From NCBI GenBank assembly GCA_022419385.1, contig JAJUBI010000006.1, forward strand, positions 3,782,001 through 3,846,000: DNA of 64,000 nt, in the 5' to 3' direction. This DNA is from Paraconiothyrium sp. Pb-2020 (taxonomy: Eukaryota; Ascomycota; Dothideomycetes; Pleosporales; Didymosphaeriaceae). Under the pieces are notes generated by a model. It did no database searches. It was given only the letters and a program-made list of their open reading frames with translations, and had not been told where the DNA came from. The position numbers and the translations under genes are program-made. Every line of letters starts with the position of its first letter. Position 1 is the stretch's first letter. Shown piece after piece: positions 11,826-23,320 of the stretch.

Positions 11826-12375
11826 CTTCTCGATGCGGAGGAACTATCAAAGTATGAGGATAATCGTCCACGGGTGGATTAAAGCCACGTGGGACGTGTC
11901 TGAAGGTGTATGATAGTTTGAGTCAGGCCGGTATTCGAAATGCAGCTTGGCCCAATGAGGTAACTATCTTGTGGGTCGCGGCTCTATCTTGTATAAGCAC
12001 GCACGGCACGGTAAGTGCAGTTATTTCCGTCACCGAAGCTGATCTATACCTTGAGAAATAGTTGGATTAGTGGACGTGAGCTTACGCGCTGTACTGCGAG
12101 TGAAGAGGATAGTCAAGTTTGTTCCAAGCAGACCTAGGTCCATATTACTACGAAGCCATGCAAAAGAGACACTGGCACTGGCACGTGTCTGCGGAAACTG
12201 GAGTAGCTGTAGTATGCCTGCCATGCCTGCGTCTGTCAAACAGGCGCGCACGCACCGCGCAAATACTATACGCAAAACGGGGTATGCGCAAGGCAAGACA
12301 CATCTATACACAACCAACCAACCCTCCTCACATCAGCCCAATCATAGCGTCAGCGACAAAATTGCGAGTCCCCTT
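11826..12375. other. Intergenic, 0.55 kb
   Basis: Promoter of the NUDIX gene plus 3' flank of the WD40 gene. There is a CAACCAACCAACCC run near 12310. Nothing else is supported. Confidence 0.45.
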
Positions 12376-15300
12376 CTAGACATTCGCGGGCACCTTCCCC
12401 TCAACTATCCCCCGCGAGCTCTGCTGACTGCTCCTGCCAGCCTCACTCGACGCCTTGCCCTCGCTCACGCCGGAGCTACCCGGGCCAGGAGAGAGCCCAG
12501 CTTGTGGCGCATGTTTGATCTCCTTCCGTCCATTTGCCTTGTAGTATAGCACGACGTCCCCGCCGCCGCGCCAGACGTGCGCGCGGATCGAGGCGAGTGT
12601 CATTGTGGGGGCGATGAGCTATTGCACATGTCAGCACACATACCCTCCCAGTGTAAACAAGCAGCTCACCTGATTCTGGCAATAAAGCTCCAAATACTCC
12701 TCAGGCTTCAGATTTACAACCTCTTCTTCCAGATCCTCCTTGCTCGGTGCCGGTTCGATGCGTTCAGCGACGTATGACAGGATCTTACGCGCTCGCAGCA
12801 TGCGATTTGCGTTCAGGCGGTTGTTGCTTTGAGTGCTATTAGCGTCGCGGACTACTTTGTCGGGAGGGGGAAGCAGGGGGATGTACCCGTCGGATGAGAT
12901 GCTGGGGAGGAGCGCTTGGTAGGGCTCTAAGATGAAGGAGACTTTGACAATGTCTTTGAGTGGAATTTGGTTCTAGTCGAGGTTGTTAGCGATTGCGTCG
13001 CGGAAAAGGCATATGAGAGGTAGGATAAGAGAGCATACCTTGAGGAGCACATCGGCGAGCCAAACGGGGGCGCACTTCTCAATGAGGTCGGCTTGCTGGC
13101 CTAAGGAGCCAACCTTCCCTTCGAACAGATCAGCGACCCCGCCGCTATCGGGGCGATCTTCTTGGATCAGGATGGTTGTGTTAGCCGGCGGTTTCAGTAC
13201 GGGAGTCTCGTTCGGTAGACTAGGCGCAATTTGTGTGTCCAGTTTCTGAGCGCCTAGATTGCTCTGTTCTTCGTATGTCTGGCGGATCTTCTGCAGAGCT
13301 CCGAAGAAGTTGTCTTCGATGACCTTTTCGTCGGTCTTTGTAGAGTGGGAATCACTGTCTTCCGACTTCTCGTCGGTAGCCGCGGGCTTCGGTGCTTCGG
13401 GTTTCTCGGTGTTTGAAGCAAACTTCTTCATATTCAGAGACATGCCAAATTTCTTGCCAAAGAGCCCCTTGCTCTTCTTTTGCGTTTGAGCGTCCTCGGC
13501 CGGTGAATGAGCTGCGTTCTCTTCTGATCCTTCTGTGGAGCCATTTTCCTTCTTGTTGCCATTTCCGATTCCATTGCCATTAGTAGTAGGCGTTCGAGAG
13601 AAATAATCAGGCTGGTCTTGCGTGGAGCTTCGCTGAGTGGTGGTTTTCTCTAACTGTGAGCCCTCTTCCGTGGTAGGAGTGAGAAGTTGATTATAATGTG
13701 AGCCTTTACCCGCGCTCGACGGAGGGATACCGGGTGTAGCTTGCCCGATGTGTAGACCTGGGGTCGTGACAGGTAGGTGGAAGCCGTTCGGAGCTCGGAT
13801 GGTGGAGCCTGATGTAGGCCCAGACGCAGCGTCTTTCCACCCATTGAGATTGTTATCTGGCAGTTGAATGCTACTTGGGGGGTTGTCGCGGCTTGCCACG
13901 CTCGCCAGGAGTTTTTCCCTGAAAGCGGAATCGCGCTTTATCTCCTCATCGACGAGGTTCGCGAAAAGGTATCGTAAGACCCATTTGCCAAGATTTACTG
14001 CATGTCATTAGCACGGACATGTCAGGTGTTGTAGGACAAGCTTACTTCGCTGGTCTTCTCTAAAGTCAATGTTCTCCTCAAGTTGAAGTTCGTCAGCATA
14101 CATTTCGGCATCGAAACAATAGTTTTCTTCCAAAACACAAGTCAAGCTGCCTATTCGTGTATCAACGGCACACCAATGAGCAACAGTTTCGCGAGTATTC
14201 ACTTCAGGTACGACGTCTTCCAAGTGACGTTTGCCAAACGACTTTATAGGAATGCACTACGGTAAGGTCAGCCACATGGTACTTACTCTTCGAGGGGTCT
14301 TAACGTACAGCTAGCAAATCCCAAAGAATGACTTCGCCAGCAGTATCTAGGGTAAGCACTCTTCTCCGGTCGTTGAGTAGATGATGCTTGATAAGACCAT
14401 TTTGTCCCTCTATCGTGAAGTCCGGCAAATCTCTACAGGGGACAACAACACCATGATCTGGTGCCACTAAGACCTCCGCAGGCTTGCGTGCGCTAGTGAC
14501 CGAATACAACGTGGAGGCATCAGAATCCTTGGAGAACAATTGTGGAAATGGCGCAGTATTCGACATGCGCAATAAAGCTTTGAAAGGTATCTTTGGCGTG
14601 GTTCCGTTCGTCGGCGGCGTCGAAGCCGCTGGAGGGGAAGGGTAGCGGGATCGCGTCGTGGCAATACTAGACCTATGCATCTTGTAAGACTCGGGAAGCG
14701 CAATCTCGGCCGCTGTCTCTACGTCGTTCCACCGGTTGATGCTTGAGCTGGATGTTGCTGTCCACACGTAGTCACCAGCCGCGACCACCTTGTTGACACC
14801 TTCGTGCTCCTGCAACACTGCTACCGAAACGCCCTCGTCCATTTCAGGACAATTGCGCACGTCACTTTTAGCTACAATGCCTGAGCGATCGGCAGAGTAG
14901 AAGACGTTCAGCTGCGGGTCGTCAGAGAAGAGTGACCACACACTGTCGTTGTGCATGGTAAGCGTGTACATGCACCGCCCCGCCGTCATGGACCATACTT
15001 TGACGGTCTGGTCTGACGAGGCCGTGAGGATAGTGTCGCCATCCTGCGTGATCAGGACGTCCCGCACGTTGTCTGTATGCCCCACGAACTTGGTTATGCG
15101 CTTGCCGGTTCGAGCGTCCCATATGCGCACAATGCTCTCAGGCCCCCCGCTTGCGACGATGGAGGGACTACATGCGAGCGCATAGACAGAACCTTTGGCC
15201 ACATTCTCGTCATCTCCTACTGCAATCTGAAGTTTCTGACCCGCACCATTCAGGTCCCAGAGACTGATTTTGTGGTCGAGTCCACCAGAGGCCACCCAAT

Positions 15301-15870
15301 TTTCGTGAAGGCCGGGTGAAGCAACGCGCTTGACATAGTCGGTATGAAGACCAATTGTCTGCGGTGGCTGAATGTCCGTGGCAGCCGGTCGCCAGACCTT
15401 GACGGTAATGTCCGAGGAGGCAGATACGAGGGCCTGACTGTTCTGAGCGAGGACGAGGTCGTTGATCCAGTGGGTGTGTGCCTGAACCTGTTGGCGGAAC
15501 TGGGTCGCGGGCGGCTTGTAATTCGGCGCGCTCGAGTCGGCGAAGGGGTCTCTGTCGTCGCTATCTCTGTGTTCAAGGTCGAGGTTGAGGTCCCAGGCGC
15601 ATATCACGCCGTCGCGACCTCCCGAGTAACTGTGCCGCGTCAGTGGGATAATGACGCAGTGCACCGAGGATGCTCTGCTCACAGGATCGAGTTTGCAGGG
15701 TCGACGGCGAGGCCATTGACGCCCAGTCTGTGGCCTCCCGCCGAATTCGCGAGCGGCAGCACTGCAGCGGTTGGTTAGCTGTCTCGAAGCATTACGTAGG
15801 CCGGAGTGCGTCAAGGGCACGCAAGGGAGCACCCACCATATGAGATGCGCTTCCGCGCGTTGCGCCCCAT
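12376..15870 (-). CDS. WD40 protein, WDR48/UAF1 (Bun107, Duf1) homologue
   Basis: Homologue of the WD-repeat cofactor that binds and activates ubiquitin-specific proteases (UAF1 with USP1/12/46 in animals, Bun107 in fission yeast). Seven exons (introns 15762-15836, 15630-15682, 14257-14308, 13998-14045, 12973-13038 and 12619-12669) join perfectly into 1049 residues. The start is the short exon at 15837-15870, followed by RISYVLPLANSAGGHRLGVN, the conserved N-terminus. WD repeats occupy roughly residues 20-330 (SGGRDGVICAWD, SASSDITVKVW, SGGLDHKISLWD, ASGGPESIVRIWD, TASSDQTVKVW). A second propeller-like part contains VLTLDTAGEVILWDLL. Then comes a low-complexity linker rich in S, T, P and N. 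The C-terminal domain (DUF3337 type) with IPLKDIVKVSFILEPY and LIAPTMTLASIRAHVWRGGGDV is the SUMO-like region of WDR48. A role in deubiquitinase control is inferred from the family. Confidence 0.92.
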
Positions 15871-16550
15871 GCCGGCGGATTATCGAGGGGACATGCGGTG
15901 CAATGTGTGAGGTTTGGATCGAATGCCGTTCTCAGTGGGTGAGCAGAGCAGTGCCGCAGTGATTCGGGTTGTGCCGGCGGAAGGACGTCGCGATGAATCG
16001 TAAGGCAGTCCGACGCATATCCCTGTCCCAGCAGCCCGCAGCAGCTCTCCCCAGCGGGTCGGTTGCCGCTAACGTCTACCACTGCGCGCGGAGACGCAGT
16101 GCCTCCGGTGCACGCACACCACACCGTTGCTCGGCTCGAAAACCAGCGCAGATCAAATGGAAAACGCGCAGTGCTACGTCAACGTGCGTCCAGGGCAACA
16201 AAGACGATGACAAGCAGCGCAAGCCCTGCTGCGGAAGCTTGTTCGACTGCCACTGCTCCGAGAACGTGGACCCCACGTTCGCCAGCGCTCTGCGGGGTCA
16301 GGCACACGCGCATGACCACCCAACCACGGCGCTTAACACTCTTGGAAGGCGGCTATATTGGATTGTGACCTGTTCTCTATACACATGGGGCTGGACGCAT
16401 ACCGCATCCTTGGTATTCGGGCCCGCTAAAGGCCTGACACTATACTGACTTGACTGCACCGACTTGCTGACCCACCGACGCCACCAATCCATGCTCCATA
16501 TCCTTTCCGTGGATTCCAAATTATACAAACAGTATCGAAAGAATCAAGCC
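15871..16550. other. Intergenic, 0.68 kb, promoter of the WD40 gene
   Basis: GC-rich spacer between the start of the WD40 gene and the stop of cef1. A + strand open frame (15969-16448) has a basic, repeat-free composition with no domain and lies over the promoter, so I do not call it a gene. Confidence 0.45.
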
Positions 16551-18890
16551 CTAGTGCACTCCGTTGACCGATGCTTGCAGACTCTCCAGCTCGTCTCTCC
16601 GCGTCCTGTATAATTCCTGCGTCTCGCGTTCACGCCTGCTGACGAATGATACCTCGTCGCGCAGTCCTTCGAGCCGCCTAGCGACCGCAGACTGCTCTGA
16701 ATATTGCATAGTCCTGACAGAGTCCAGCCCTATCTTCGCCTTCTCCAATGCTAATGATGCCTGTTTGATCTTGTCCGTGAGCAAGGCAGACCGCTTCATG
16801 TAACCGCCATGGTGCGTTGAGAGCTTCTTCTCGATCTTATTCGCTTGTTGGGCCGTCTCAATGATCTTGTCCTGGGCGTTGTTGAAGGTTTCGACCATCA
16901 TCTGGTGCTCGTCAATCTCGTCTTCTTCGTAGCCATCCAGGCCTGGTAGCGTAGAGGCTCCGTGCAGATTCGTCCACGCCGTGCCGAACTCTTCGTGGAA
17001 GACCTTCTTGTCCTTTTCGCTGTTCATAGAGAGCTCTAGGGCAAACTCCATCTTGGCTGCCCTCAAAACTTCGTCACTGAACTTTTCGAGTGGTTTCGCC
17101 GTTCCACACACTTTACCACCACCAAATTTCTGTACGTCATTTGCGATCAAGAGCGCCATTTCCGTCTCCACATCGCGCTCGATCGGATCCGAAATCTCTA
17201 GGGCTCTCTTCAGTAATGCATCAATGTCGACTGTGGACGGTCTCGGCAAGGACTTCTGTACGACCTGTGTCTGTCGAGCGAATTCTGCGCGTTCTGCTGC
17301 CTCCTTAGCCTCCCTATTCCGACGGTCACGCTCAGCAGCGTCCTCTTCGCTAATTTCGACCTCCATAACGTCTTCCCGTTCTTCAGGCAACTCGAATTCC
17401 CAGCTAGTCTCCTTGGGCTTAGGCAAAGCTGCGAGTCTGCCTCGAAGGTCTGATTTCTTTGCATTTTCACGCAGGCGAATGTCCCGCGGCGTTTGCCCTA
17501 CGAGCTGCATTCCATCTTCTTGATTCAAATGGAAGTTGTCGCGAGGGGTTCGCATCGGCGTCGCTCCAGGCCCCTGATGCGCAGGTGTAGCACCCGCTCC
17601 ATTCGCTTGGCGGAAAGGCGTCGCCAACGGATTCGGAGTCACAATCTGATGTCGCGTTGCAGAGCCTGGTAGTGCAGGTGTGCTATCTTCCACGAGGTCT
17701 GGATTATCCCCTCCTAATAATGCTGACTGGGTTTCCGTCCTTAGTCGCGCATTTCGAACCTCGTTGGCGATGACATCCTCTTCCTTGGGCGCCATGGGTG
17801 TTCGGATTGGGGTGTTGCCCACAAGTCCGGAGTAATTGCCCACCAAGCCTTCCGTAGCCATGTTATCGCCGCCAACACCCGTAATGGCTCTTTCTCCTGT
17901 CATTCCCATCTTGATGATGTCCTCCATTTCAGCGTCGCCAACCTGAGGTGCGGGCAGTGCCAAAGCGCGGCGCTTGCTGCTCTGTTCAGCTTCGCGGATT
18001 CTCTGGTCTCGAGCTGCCTTTGCATATGACGCCGCAAGACCTCCCGACTTGTTCTCCTCCTTCTTGCGCTTGTTCCCTCCTTCTTCTTGTTGGTCTGCTT
18101 TGCGCTTGTTCGCCAATTGTTGTTTTCGCGGATCGAAGGCTTCGCGCTGCTTCTCATTTCGATCGAGTTCCTCGGTCGTGTCGTAGAATCCCGCCGGTAC
18201 CTCGCGTTCGAGTGGCACATCAGCGTTGTAGTCAATGTGATTGCCTTTCTTCGGTGTAATCTTTATGTTGATTCCACTTGCTTTGAGCTCACGTCTCTTC
18301 TGAAGTAATGCGATTCGCCTCGACTCCTCCAATTGTCGTTCGCGAGCTTTTCGTTTGGCTTTCTTCCCGCTCACGTTAGCCAAGCGCGCACGCGCTTCTG
18401 AAAGCATCTCCTTATCTTCTTCGTCCATATCGATCGCATCAGGGCGAGCTGGTCTGGCTTCCGCGTACGCATCAACCTCGCCAGGCCGAAGACGACGGAC
18501 ATCCTCAGCAGTGGGGGCAGCTGACTCTCCACCTTCCGGCCCAGCCAAGCTCAGGTCGCCAGATTCGCGTGACTCTTGCTCGTCGAGAAGCTTCTGGTAG
18601 CGTTCGAGGCATTGCGTTGCAGTCCTTCCGACAATAGGTGCTATTGTGCGCCATTGTGTTGGGAGCAGCTTGGCCATGGTGAGCAGCTTCTCGTCGTCTT
18701 CGCGCGACCATTCGGTCTTCTTTATGCTTGGGTCCAGCCATTCGTTCCATCGCGCCTTGCACTGCTTGGCGGTCTTCTTTGCGAGTAGAGAGGCACAGCG
18801 AGCCCACTGATTCAAGCCATACTTTGAGATGGCGGCCTTGAGCACCTCATCTTCGACGTTCGACCACTGTCCCACCTTGGTGACGACCAT
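16551..18890 (-). CDS. cdc5: Pre-mRNA splicing factor Cef1/Cdc5
   Basis: Core component of the Prp19/NineTeen complex, acting in the nucleus at the catalytic centre of the spliceosome. One uninterrupted exon encodes 779 residues, as expected for Cdc5. Two Myb repeats occupy about residues 5-105 (WSNVEDEVLKAAISKYG..WARCASLL; TEWSREDDEKLLTMAKLLP..WRTIAPIVGRTATQCLERY). They are followed by the highly charged helical region with AKRKARERQLEESRRIALLQKRREL and the GINIKITPK segment. The threonine-proline-rich middle (NPLATPF, ATPMRTPRD) is the region contacted by NIPP1/PRL1-type partners in animals. The C-terminal coiled coil (residues about 650-779) binds Prp19-complex subunits. The absence of introns stands out against its multi-exon neighbours. 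Confidence 0.96.
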   Translation of the reverse strand: MVVTKVGQWSNVEDEVLKAAISKYGLNQWARCASLLAKKTAKQCKARWNEWLDPSIKKTEWSREDDEKLLTMAKLLPTQWRTIAPIVGRTATQCLERYQKLLDEQESRESGDLSLAGPEGGESAAPTAEDVRRLRPGEVDAYAEARPARPDAIDMDEEDKEMLSEARARLANVSGKKAKRKARERQLEESRRIALLQKRRELKASGINIKITPKKGNHIDYNADVPLEREVPAGFYDTTEELDRNEKQREAFDPRKQQLANKRKADQQEEGGNKRKKEENKSGGLAASYAKAARDQRIREAEQSSKRRALALPAPQVGDAEMEDIIKMGMTGERAITGVGGDNMATEGLVGNYSGLVGNTPIRTPMAPKEEDVIANEVRNARLRTETQSALLGGDNPDLVEDSTPALPGSATRHQIVTPNPLATPFRQANGAGATPAHQGPGATPMRTPRDNFHLNQEDGMQLVGQTPRDIRLRENAKKSDLRGRLAALPKPKETSWEFELPEEREDVMEVEISEEDAAERDRRNREAKEAAERAEFARQTQVVQKSLPRPSTVDIDALLKRALEISDPIERDVETEMALLIANDVQKFGGGKVCGTAKPLEKFSDEVLRAAKMEFALELSMNSEKDKKVFHEEFGTAWTNLHGASTLPGLDGYEEDEIDEHQMMVETFNNAQDKIIETAQQANKIEKKLSTHHGGYMKRSALLTDKIKQASLALEKAKIGLDSVRTMQYSEQSAVARRLEGLRDEVSFVSRRERETQELYRTRRDELESLQASVNGVH

Positions 18891-19254
18891 CCTGAGTGAC
18901 CTGTATATCCCTTAGAAAGTCGATACGGACGCCGACTGTGTGCCGACTTTCCCCTGGCGCTGAGGGTGCGGTGGGGTGCGGTGGGTTGTCGTGGTTGCGC
19001 GCTGCGAGGTTGTCGCGCAGAAGTTCCACGGAAAAGACACTAGCGCGGTGAGGCTTGTGCTTATGTAACAAACAACTGGCAAAAGCGTACATAGCATAAG
19101 GAATCACCAATACGTCACAGCTACAACTTGAATGATCTCCAGTGGTTGATTCATCTATTTTATATTTAATAATCCTCGTTCCTGTACCTACTGGCGATCA
19201 TTAGCATAAGCGCGACTACCAAACCGTTTCTGTGTGAGCGCTCAGCAATCCACA
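18891..19254. promoter_or_regulatory. Divergent promoter, cef1 and small mitochondrial gene
   Basis: 364 bp separate the two divergent start codons. The right half is AT-rich (TTTATATTTAATAA at about 19159-19172), a possible TATA-like core for the + strand gene. No specific operator is recognised. Confidence 0.4.
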
Positions 19255-19596
19255 ATGACTCTTCTACATCTTACGGCCCGGCGATTCGCCTCGGCAGCAT
19301 GTTCCTATCGCATTACTGGCACAACCGCATCTATACAACTAGCACAACCACAACGAGCTGCATCAACAGCTGCTACAGAGTCTCAAAAAGGTCGTGAAGA
19401 TTCTCAAACACAGTCCGCCAAATCTAGCGACCAGCAACCGAAACACCAAAAAACACAAGCTGAATTAGACAAAGAATTGCAACTGAAGATGCAAGGTCTG
19501 TCAGGAGACGGTGGAGAATCAGGTGTGGAATACGAGGACGGACAGCCAGTGTCCATGAAGAGAAGTGTGAAGAATAATATGTTCCGGTACATATAA
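19255..19596 (+). CDS. Small mitochondrial-type protein, 113 aa
   Basis: A single-exon frame encodes 113 residues. The start is the ATG at 19255. An upstream extension would need a non-ATG start. The N-terminus is basic, serine- and alanine-rich and free of acidic residues (TLLHLTARRFASAACSYR), as in mitochondrial presequences. The middle is polar, with a lysine- and glutamine-rich helix (AELDKELQLKMQGLSGDGG). The C-terminus VSMKRSVKNNMFRYI resembles the end of short conserved hypothetical proteins of ascomycetes, as far as I recall. There is no transmembrane segment. I infer a mitochondrial matrix location. Function is unknown. Confidence 0.62.
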   Translation: MTLLHLTARRFASAACSYRITGTTASIQLAQPQRAASTAATESQKGREDSQTQSAKSSDQQPKHQKTQAELDKELQLKMQGLSGDGGESGVEYEDGQPVSMKRSVKNNMFRYI

Positions 19597-19672
19597 TCAA
19601 TGATTACCTGGTCACTGGTAGATATCATGTCGTGCATTGGCAAGGACTTAATACCCGCTCACCGCCACCACT

Positions 19673-20716
19673 CTACGCCCCTTCGTCCTCTCCTAGTCCG
19701 TCCCTTTCCCTCACAGCCGCATTCTCAAATCCCAACCCCGACCTCGTCCTCACAACCCCAAAAACACTATGGCTATCCAACTTCCTCCCACTCCCATCCC
19801 CAACGCTCTTCGCCTCCTCCATCGCCGCCATACTCAACTCTCCAATCTCCAGCTTCACGCCTTGCTCCTTCGCAATGCCCAGCCCGATTCCCACATCCTT
19901 AATCGCCAGCTCCAGAGCACTGTTCGGCGCTTGCCCTACGGCAGGCATGTAGCTCCCGGACGTTAGTCGTTTAGATGTGTTGGTTGCGTATGCGCCGAAG
20001 TTGGCTTCGATGAGCGACTCGAGGACAGAGGCGGGGAGGCCGGATTTCTCGGCAAGGACGTGAGCTTCTGAGAGGAGGTACATAAGGCCAGCACCGATGA
20101 AGTTGCTGGTCGATTTGAGGAGAAGGGCTTTGGAAGGGTCGGGGCCAACGGGGATGACGCTGCGGGCGATGACGCCTTGAAGGTAGGGTGTGGTTACTTC
20201 CACGGCGTGGGGAGGGCCGCCCACAGCAATAATGAGCTGGCCTGCTCGTGCGGTTGCTGGCGGACCGAAGACAGGGGCTGCGATGAAGGAGCAATTGTGT
20301 GTGGAGAGCTCGGCCGCTATTGAGGTTGTGGTGTCGGGGTGGACGGTCGTTGTGTCTACGAGAATCTTGCCTGCCAACGACTTGGTGGATATGAATTGGT
20401 TGATGACGCTCGTGAGAACTTCATCATTTGTAACCTATGATTCACTATCAGTCCCAAATGTGTCTTTCCGTGGTAGGAAATGGGTGGATCATACTGAGAT
20501 GAAGATCACATCACATGTTTGGACCAGCTCGTTGACATCCTGACACGGTACACCACCAACTTCCTTCAGCGGATCTCCCTTGGAAAGATTACGGTTTGCG
20601 TAGTGCAGTGCAGGTAGACTCTTCTCTGTAAGATGTTTTTGCAGATTGGAAGCCATGGCCAGACCCATTGAGCCCAGACCGAACCATCCTAAACGAAGCG
20701 TATGGGTAGAGGACAT
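19673..20716 (-). CDS. NAD(P)-binding beta-hydroxyacid dehydrogenase (HIBADH-like)
   Basis: Member of the 3-hydroxyisobutyrate / 6-phosphogluconate-like dehydrogenase family, which oxidises beta-hydroxyacids with NAD(P). Two exons (intron 20435-20494) give 327 residues. The N-terminal Rossmann motif GWFGLGSMGLAMASNL (residues about 10-25) is intact. DTTTVHPDTT matches the substrate-binding segment, FIAAPVFGPPATARAGQL corresponds to the conserved APVSG region, and the catalytic lysine segment LLLKSTSNFIGAG is present. The C-terminal all-alpha NAD-binding-2 domain follows (EANFGAYATNTSKRL, AIKDVGIGLGIAKEQG). The exact substrate is not predictable. It could equally act in valine breakdown or as a GLYR-type aldehyde reductase. 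Confidence 0.87.
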
Positions 20717-20978
20717 TGTGGATGTTTCAAGTGTTAGTATTTGGTGGCCCTAGGACGAAGTACACTGGCAATGCTCACGAGATACAGTCACGAATACACT
20801 TGATGATCTCCCACTAGCTTGCGGGTAGACACGGCTAGGACCGCTTAGCTCTCAGTCCATTGGCAGTAGCAATCGCGGAAGCGGAGTCAGAAAGCTAGGG
20901 CGATTGACAATGAGACGTATCACCGCTTGCTGAAGCTATTCCATGGGGGCCGCACTAGCAAACAATATATACAAGACC

Positions 20979-23320
20979 TCAGCAGATCCTCTCGGTCGGC
21001 TCACGCCAGGGAACGCCCAGAATCTCAAAGATCCTTTTCTCATCTTTGCCTTCAAGCAGTGACCCTTCAATTAGCTTCTCCCTGTTCTTTCCTCTAATGA
21101 CGTCCTTGTACAAGCCTCTTTGGTTTAGTCGCATCCCTTTCTTGCTTGCCAGCAGCCTGATGCTTCGATTAAAAATGTCATTGCCCGTGAAGTAGAGGAG
21201 CGCCGCGCCCATCTCTTCCTCTGGGACAAGAAGTAAATCCAACCGACGCCACGTGGTCGATGATGGAAGGCAAGAGGCGCCATGCCATTTGGTCCCGTCA
21301 TCGTTACTAGAAGAGGTAGCGAGCTTTGCCCTCAGAAAGCCGTTCTTAAGCAATCGAGGTACGAGTGTATGGAAAACCACGTCCCGCAATGTTGATAGTG
21401 TTGCACCGGGCTTGGTAATGATAATGTCGATGTCACCCGAATCTTTTGCCCCGCGTCGGTAGGAGCCCATCACGGTGGTCTCAAACCCAGGATCAATCTT
21501 TCGCAATGCGTCCCTAACGTATTGACCATGTGCCTTGACCTCAGCTCGTGGTATACGAGTCGCAAAGTCATAATAGTGCTCGATCCCGATCCTCTGAGAA
21601 TCTGTAATCTTCGCGTTGGCCACCAAGTCATCAAGTGTGCGATACCCAGCTTGAATCCACTTATTAGCTTGTACCAGTCCCGCTCCGTAAACTCCTAGGA
21701 ATAGACGTAGGACTCTGTCCGTCGGATCATCGCGGGCGCTATCCAATCTTCGCAAACGATCCGTCAACACAATCTCCTCGATTTTGTCAGCGAGGCGAGA
21801 CCCGACGAAAGGGAGCGCGGCAGCTTCCTTGGCCGTCGAAATCTTGCTCGTCTGTTTACGCAATGTAGTGACAGCCTTCCTGTACGCGAGTGTGCGCCAC
21901 TGATCCTGCATCTGGTCGTAGTACTTGCCCATTTGTTCCAGAACTTCGATCGTTCGAGCATTGGGATTAGAACTCGCCGAAGATGCTCCTATTGGGTTCA
22001 TGCACTGGAACGTGTCTTGGTTGACCCCATTCTTCTTCTTGCTGAGTGGGCCTGCGGTGATTTGACTCCTCGTGCGTTTCGAAATAGAAGGTGGCTCCAT
22101 ATCCTCTTCATCTGTATCACAACCAGAGTAATTGCCCGCTGAAGACGTAGGCCGCGAATCGCCGTCTTCCTCGTCATCAAGCGGCAGATGTGCGACAGCT
22201 CTTGTAGCATGTATGGCTTCTGAGAGCTCGTCGTTGTACTCTTGCGACGGCTTTGCAGCTTTATGAGGGGACTCCGGTGCTTGAAGAAAACTGTCCTTTA
22301 CTATCTCTCCACTAGAAATGGGTGGTTCTTCGCTCGGGGACTCCGTGGGAGTGGCTTCAGTGCTCGCCGAATCAGTCTTCCGAGATGCGGCTGCAGCCTG
22401 CTCTCGTCTGGAAAGTTTGATCTTCAGTGAACCTTGGGAGTCTGGAAGCGCTGGTGTTGAAGCCACACTCGGACGTGGTGCTCCTTTCACAAGGAACCTG
22501 CTACTCGTGGGATCAAGCGCTATACCAGACTGTATGCACTGGGGAATATACGGATCAAACTTCACCACGACGACCTTGCGCTTGGAATTCTTTAGCACAG
22601 AATAGAACAACTGAAACTCGCGCTTACCGGCAAACCAGCTCTATTGAGGTGACGTAGAAGTTGAGGGTATGTCTGTTTGTCATCGTCGAAGACGACGTGC
22701 GTCACATCGTCTCTCCAGTTTCTCACCCAAGCTGCACCTAGCTGGATAATCTTGTGTATTCGAAGGCGCCGTGCCATACTGATGTCGTTATTTGGGAAGA
22801 AGTAGACTAATTTCTCCCTCAACAGTTGTTTATACACAGGATCGACGACAATGTTGGTGGCAGCTTTTGCGTTTGTATTCTTGAGTTCGCGAGGGATTTT
22901 GCCCATGCGCTTGTAGAATGGCATCTGTTGTTGTGAAGGCAGCTCTGACAGTGAAGCTGTTTTCTTCAGAAATCTGTGAGGCGCGCGATCCCCTTGCTTG
23001 AGGTTCATGACCGGAAAGCTCTTCGTGACTGGACTTGGTGCAGTTGAAGATCGCACCAAGCTAGACTCATGCTCACGCACTGCCGCACGCCGCTTTGTCG
23101 TATGAGCTACAAACTCTTGCTGCCGCTCTCGTGGTGTAGGCCCTAAGAAACTACTTTCACGGCGCATACGCGGTGGCGGGGGCATGGCCTTGGAACTAGA
23201 GAATAACTGCTCTGCTGCTAAGAGGCCAGAATCAGGGAAGCCCTTCTCATCATCGGAGAGATCCAGAAGGCATTGCTGCAGGAAGTATGCCGCCTTTTCT
23301 TGCAATTCTTTGTCGGCCAT
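20979..23320 (-). CDS. Family X DNA polymerase (Pol lambda/Pol4-like) with BRCT domain
   Basis: Predicted nuclear repair polymerase for non-homologous end joining and base-excision repair. Two exons, with a 47-nt intron at 22581-22627, give 764 residues. An N-terminal tail is followed by a BRCT domain (about residues 145-260: VYFFPNNDISMARRLRIHKII, WRDDVTHVVFDD, then VVVKFDPYIPQCIQSG after the intron). A serine-proline linker precedes the polymerase. The Pol-beta core starts near residue 440 (8-kDa region with LPFVGSRLADKIEEIV), with fingers and palm MGSYRRGAKDSGDIDIIIT providing aspartates 614 and 616, the third catalytic aspartate 679 in RRLDLLLVP, and the YFTGN steric segment at 694-698. 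All catalytic residues are intact. The start at 23320 (MADKELQEKAAYFLQQ) is preferred over the longer open frame upstream. Confidence 0.9.

Noticed and set aside
15969..16448. 159-aa + frame in the WD40 gene promoter
   Set aside because: No domain, random-like composition, and it covers a region needed as promoter.
22590..22627. 38-nt intron in the polymerase gene
   Set aside because: Too short and lacking a branch site. The acceptor nine bases further gives 47 nt with a GCTAAA branch-like site and the same frame.
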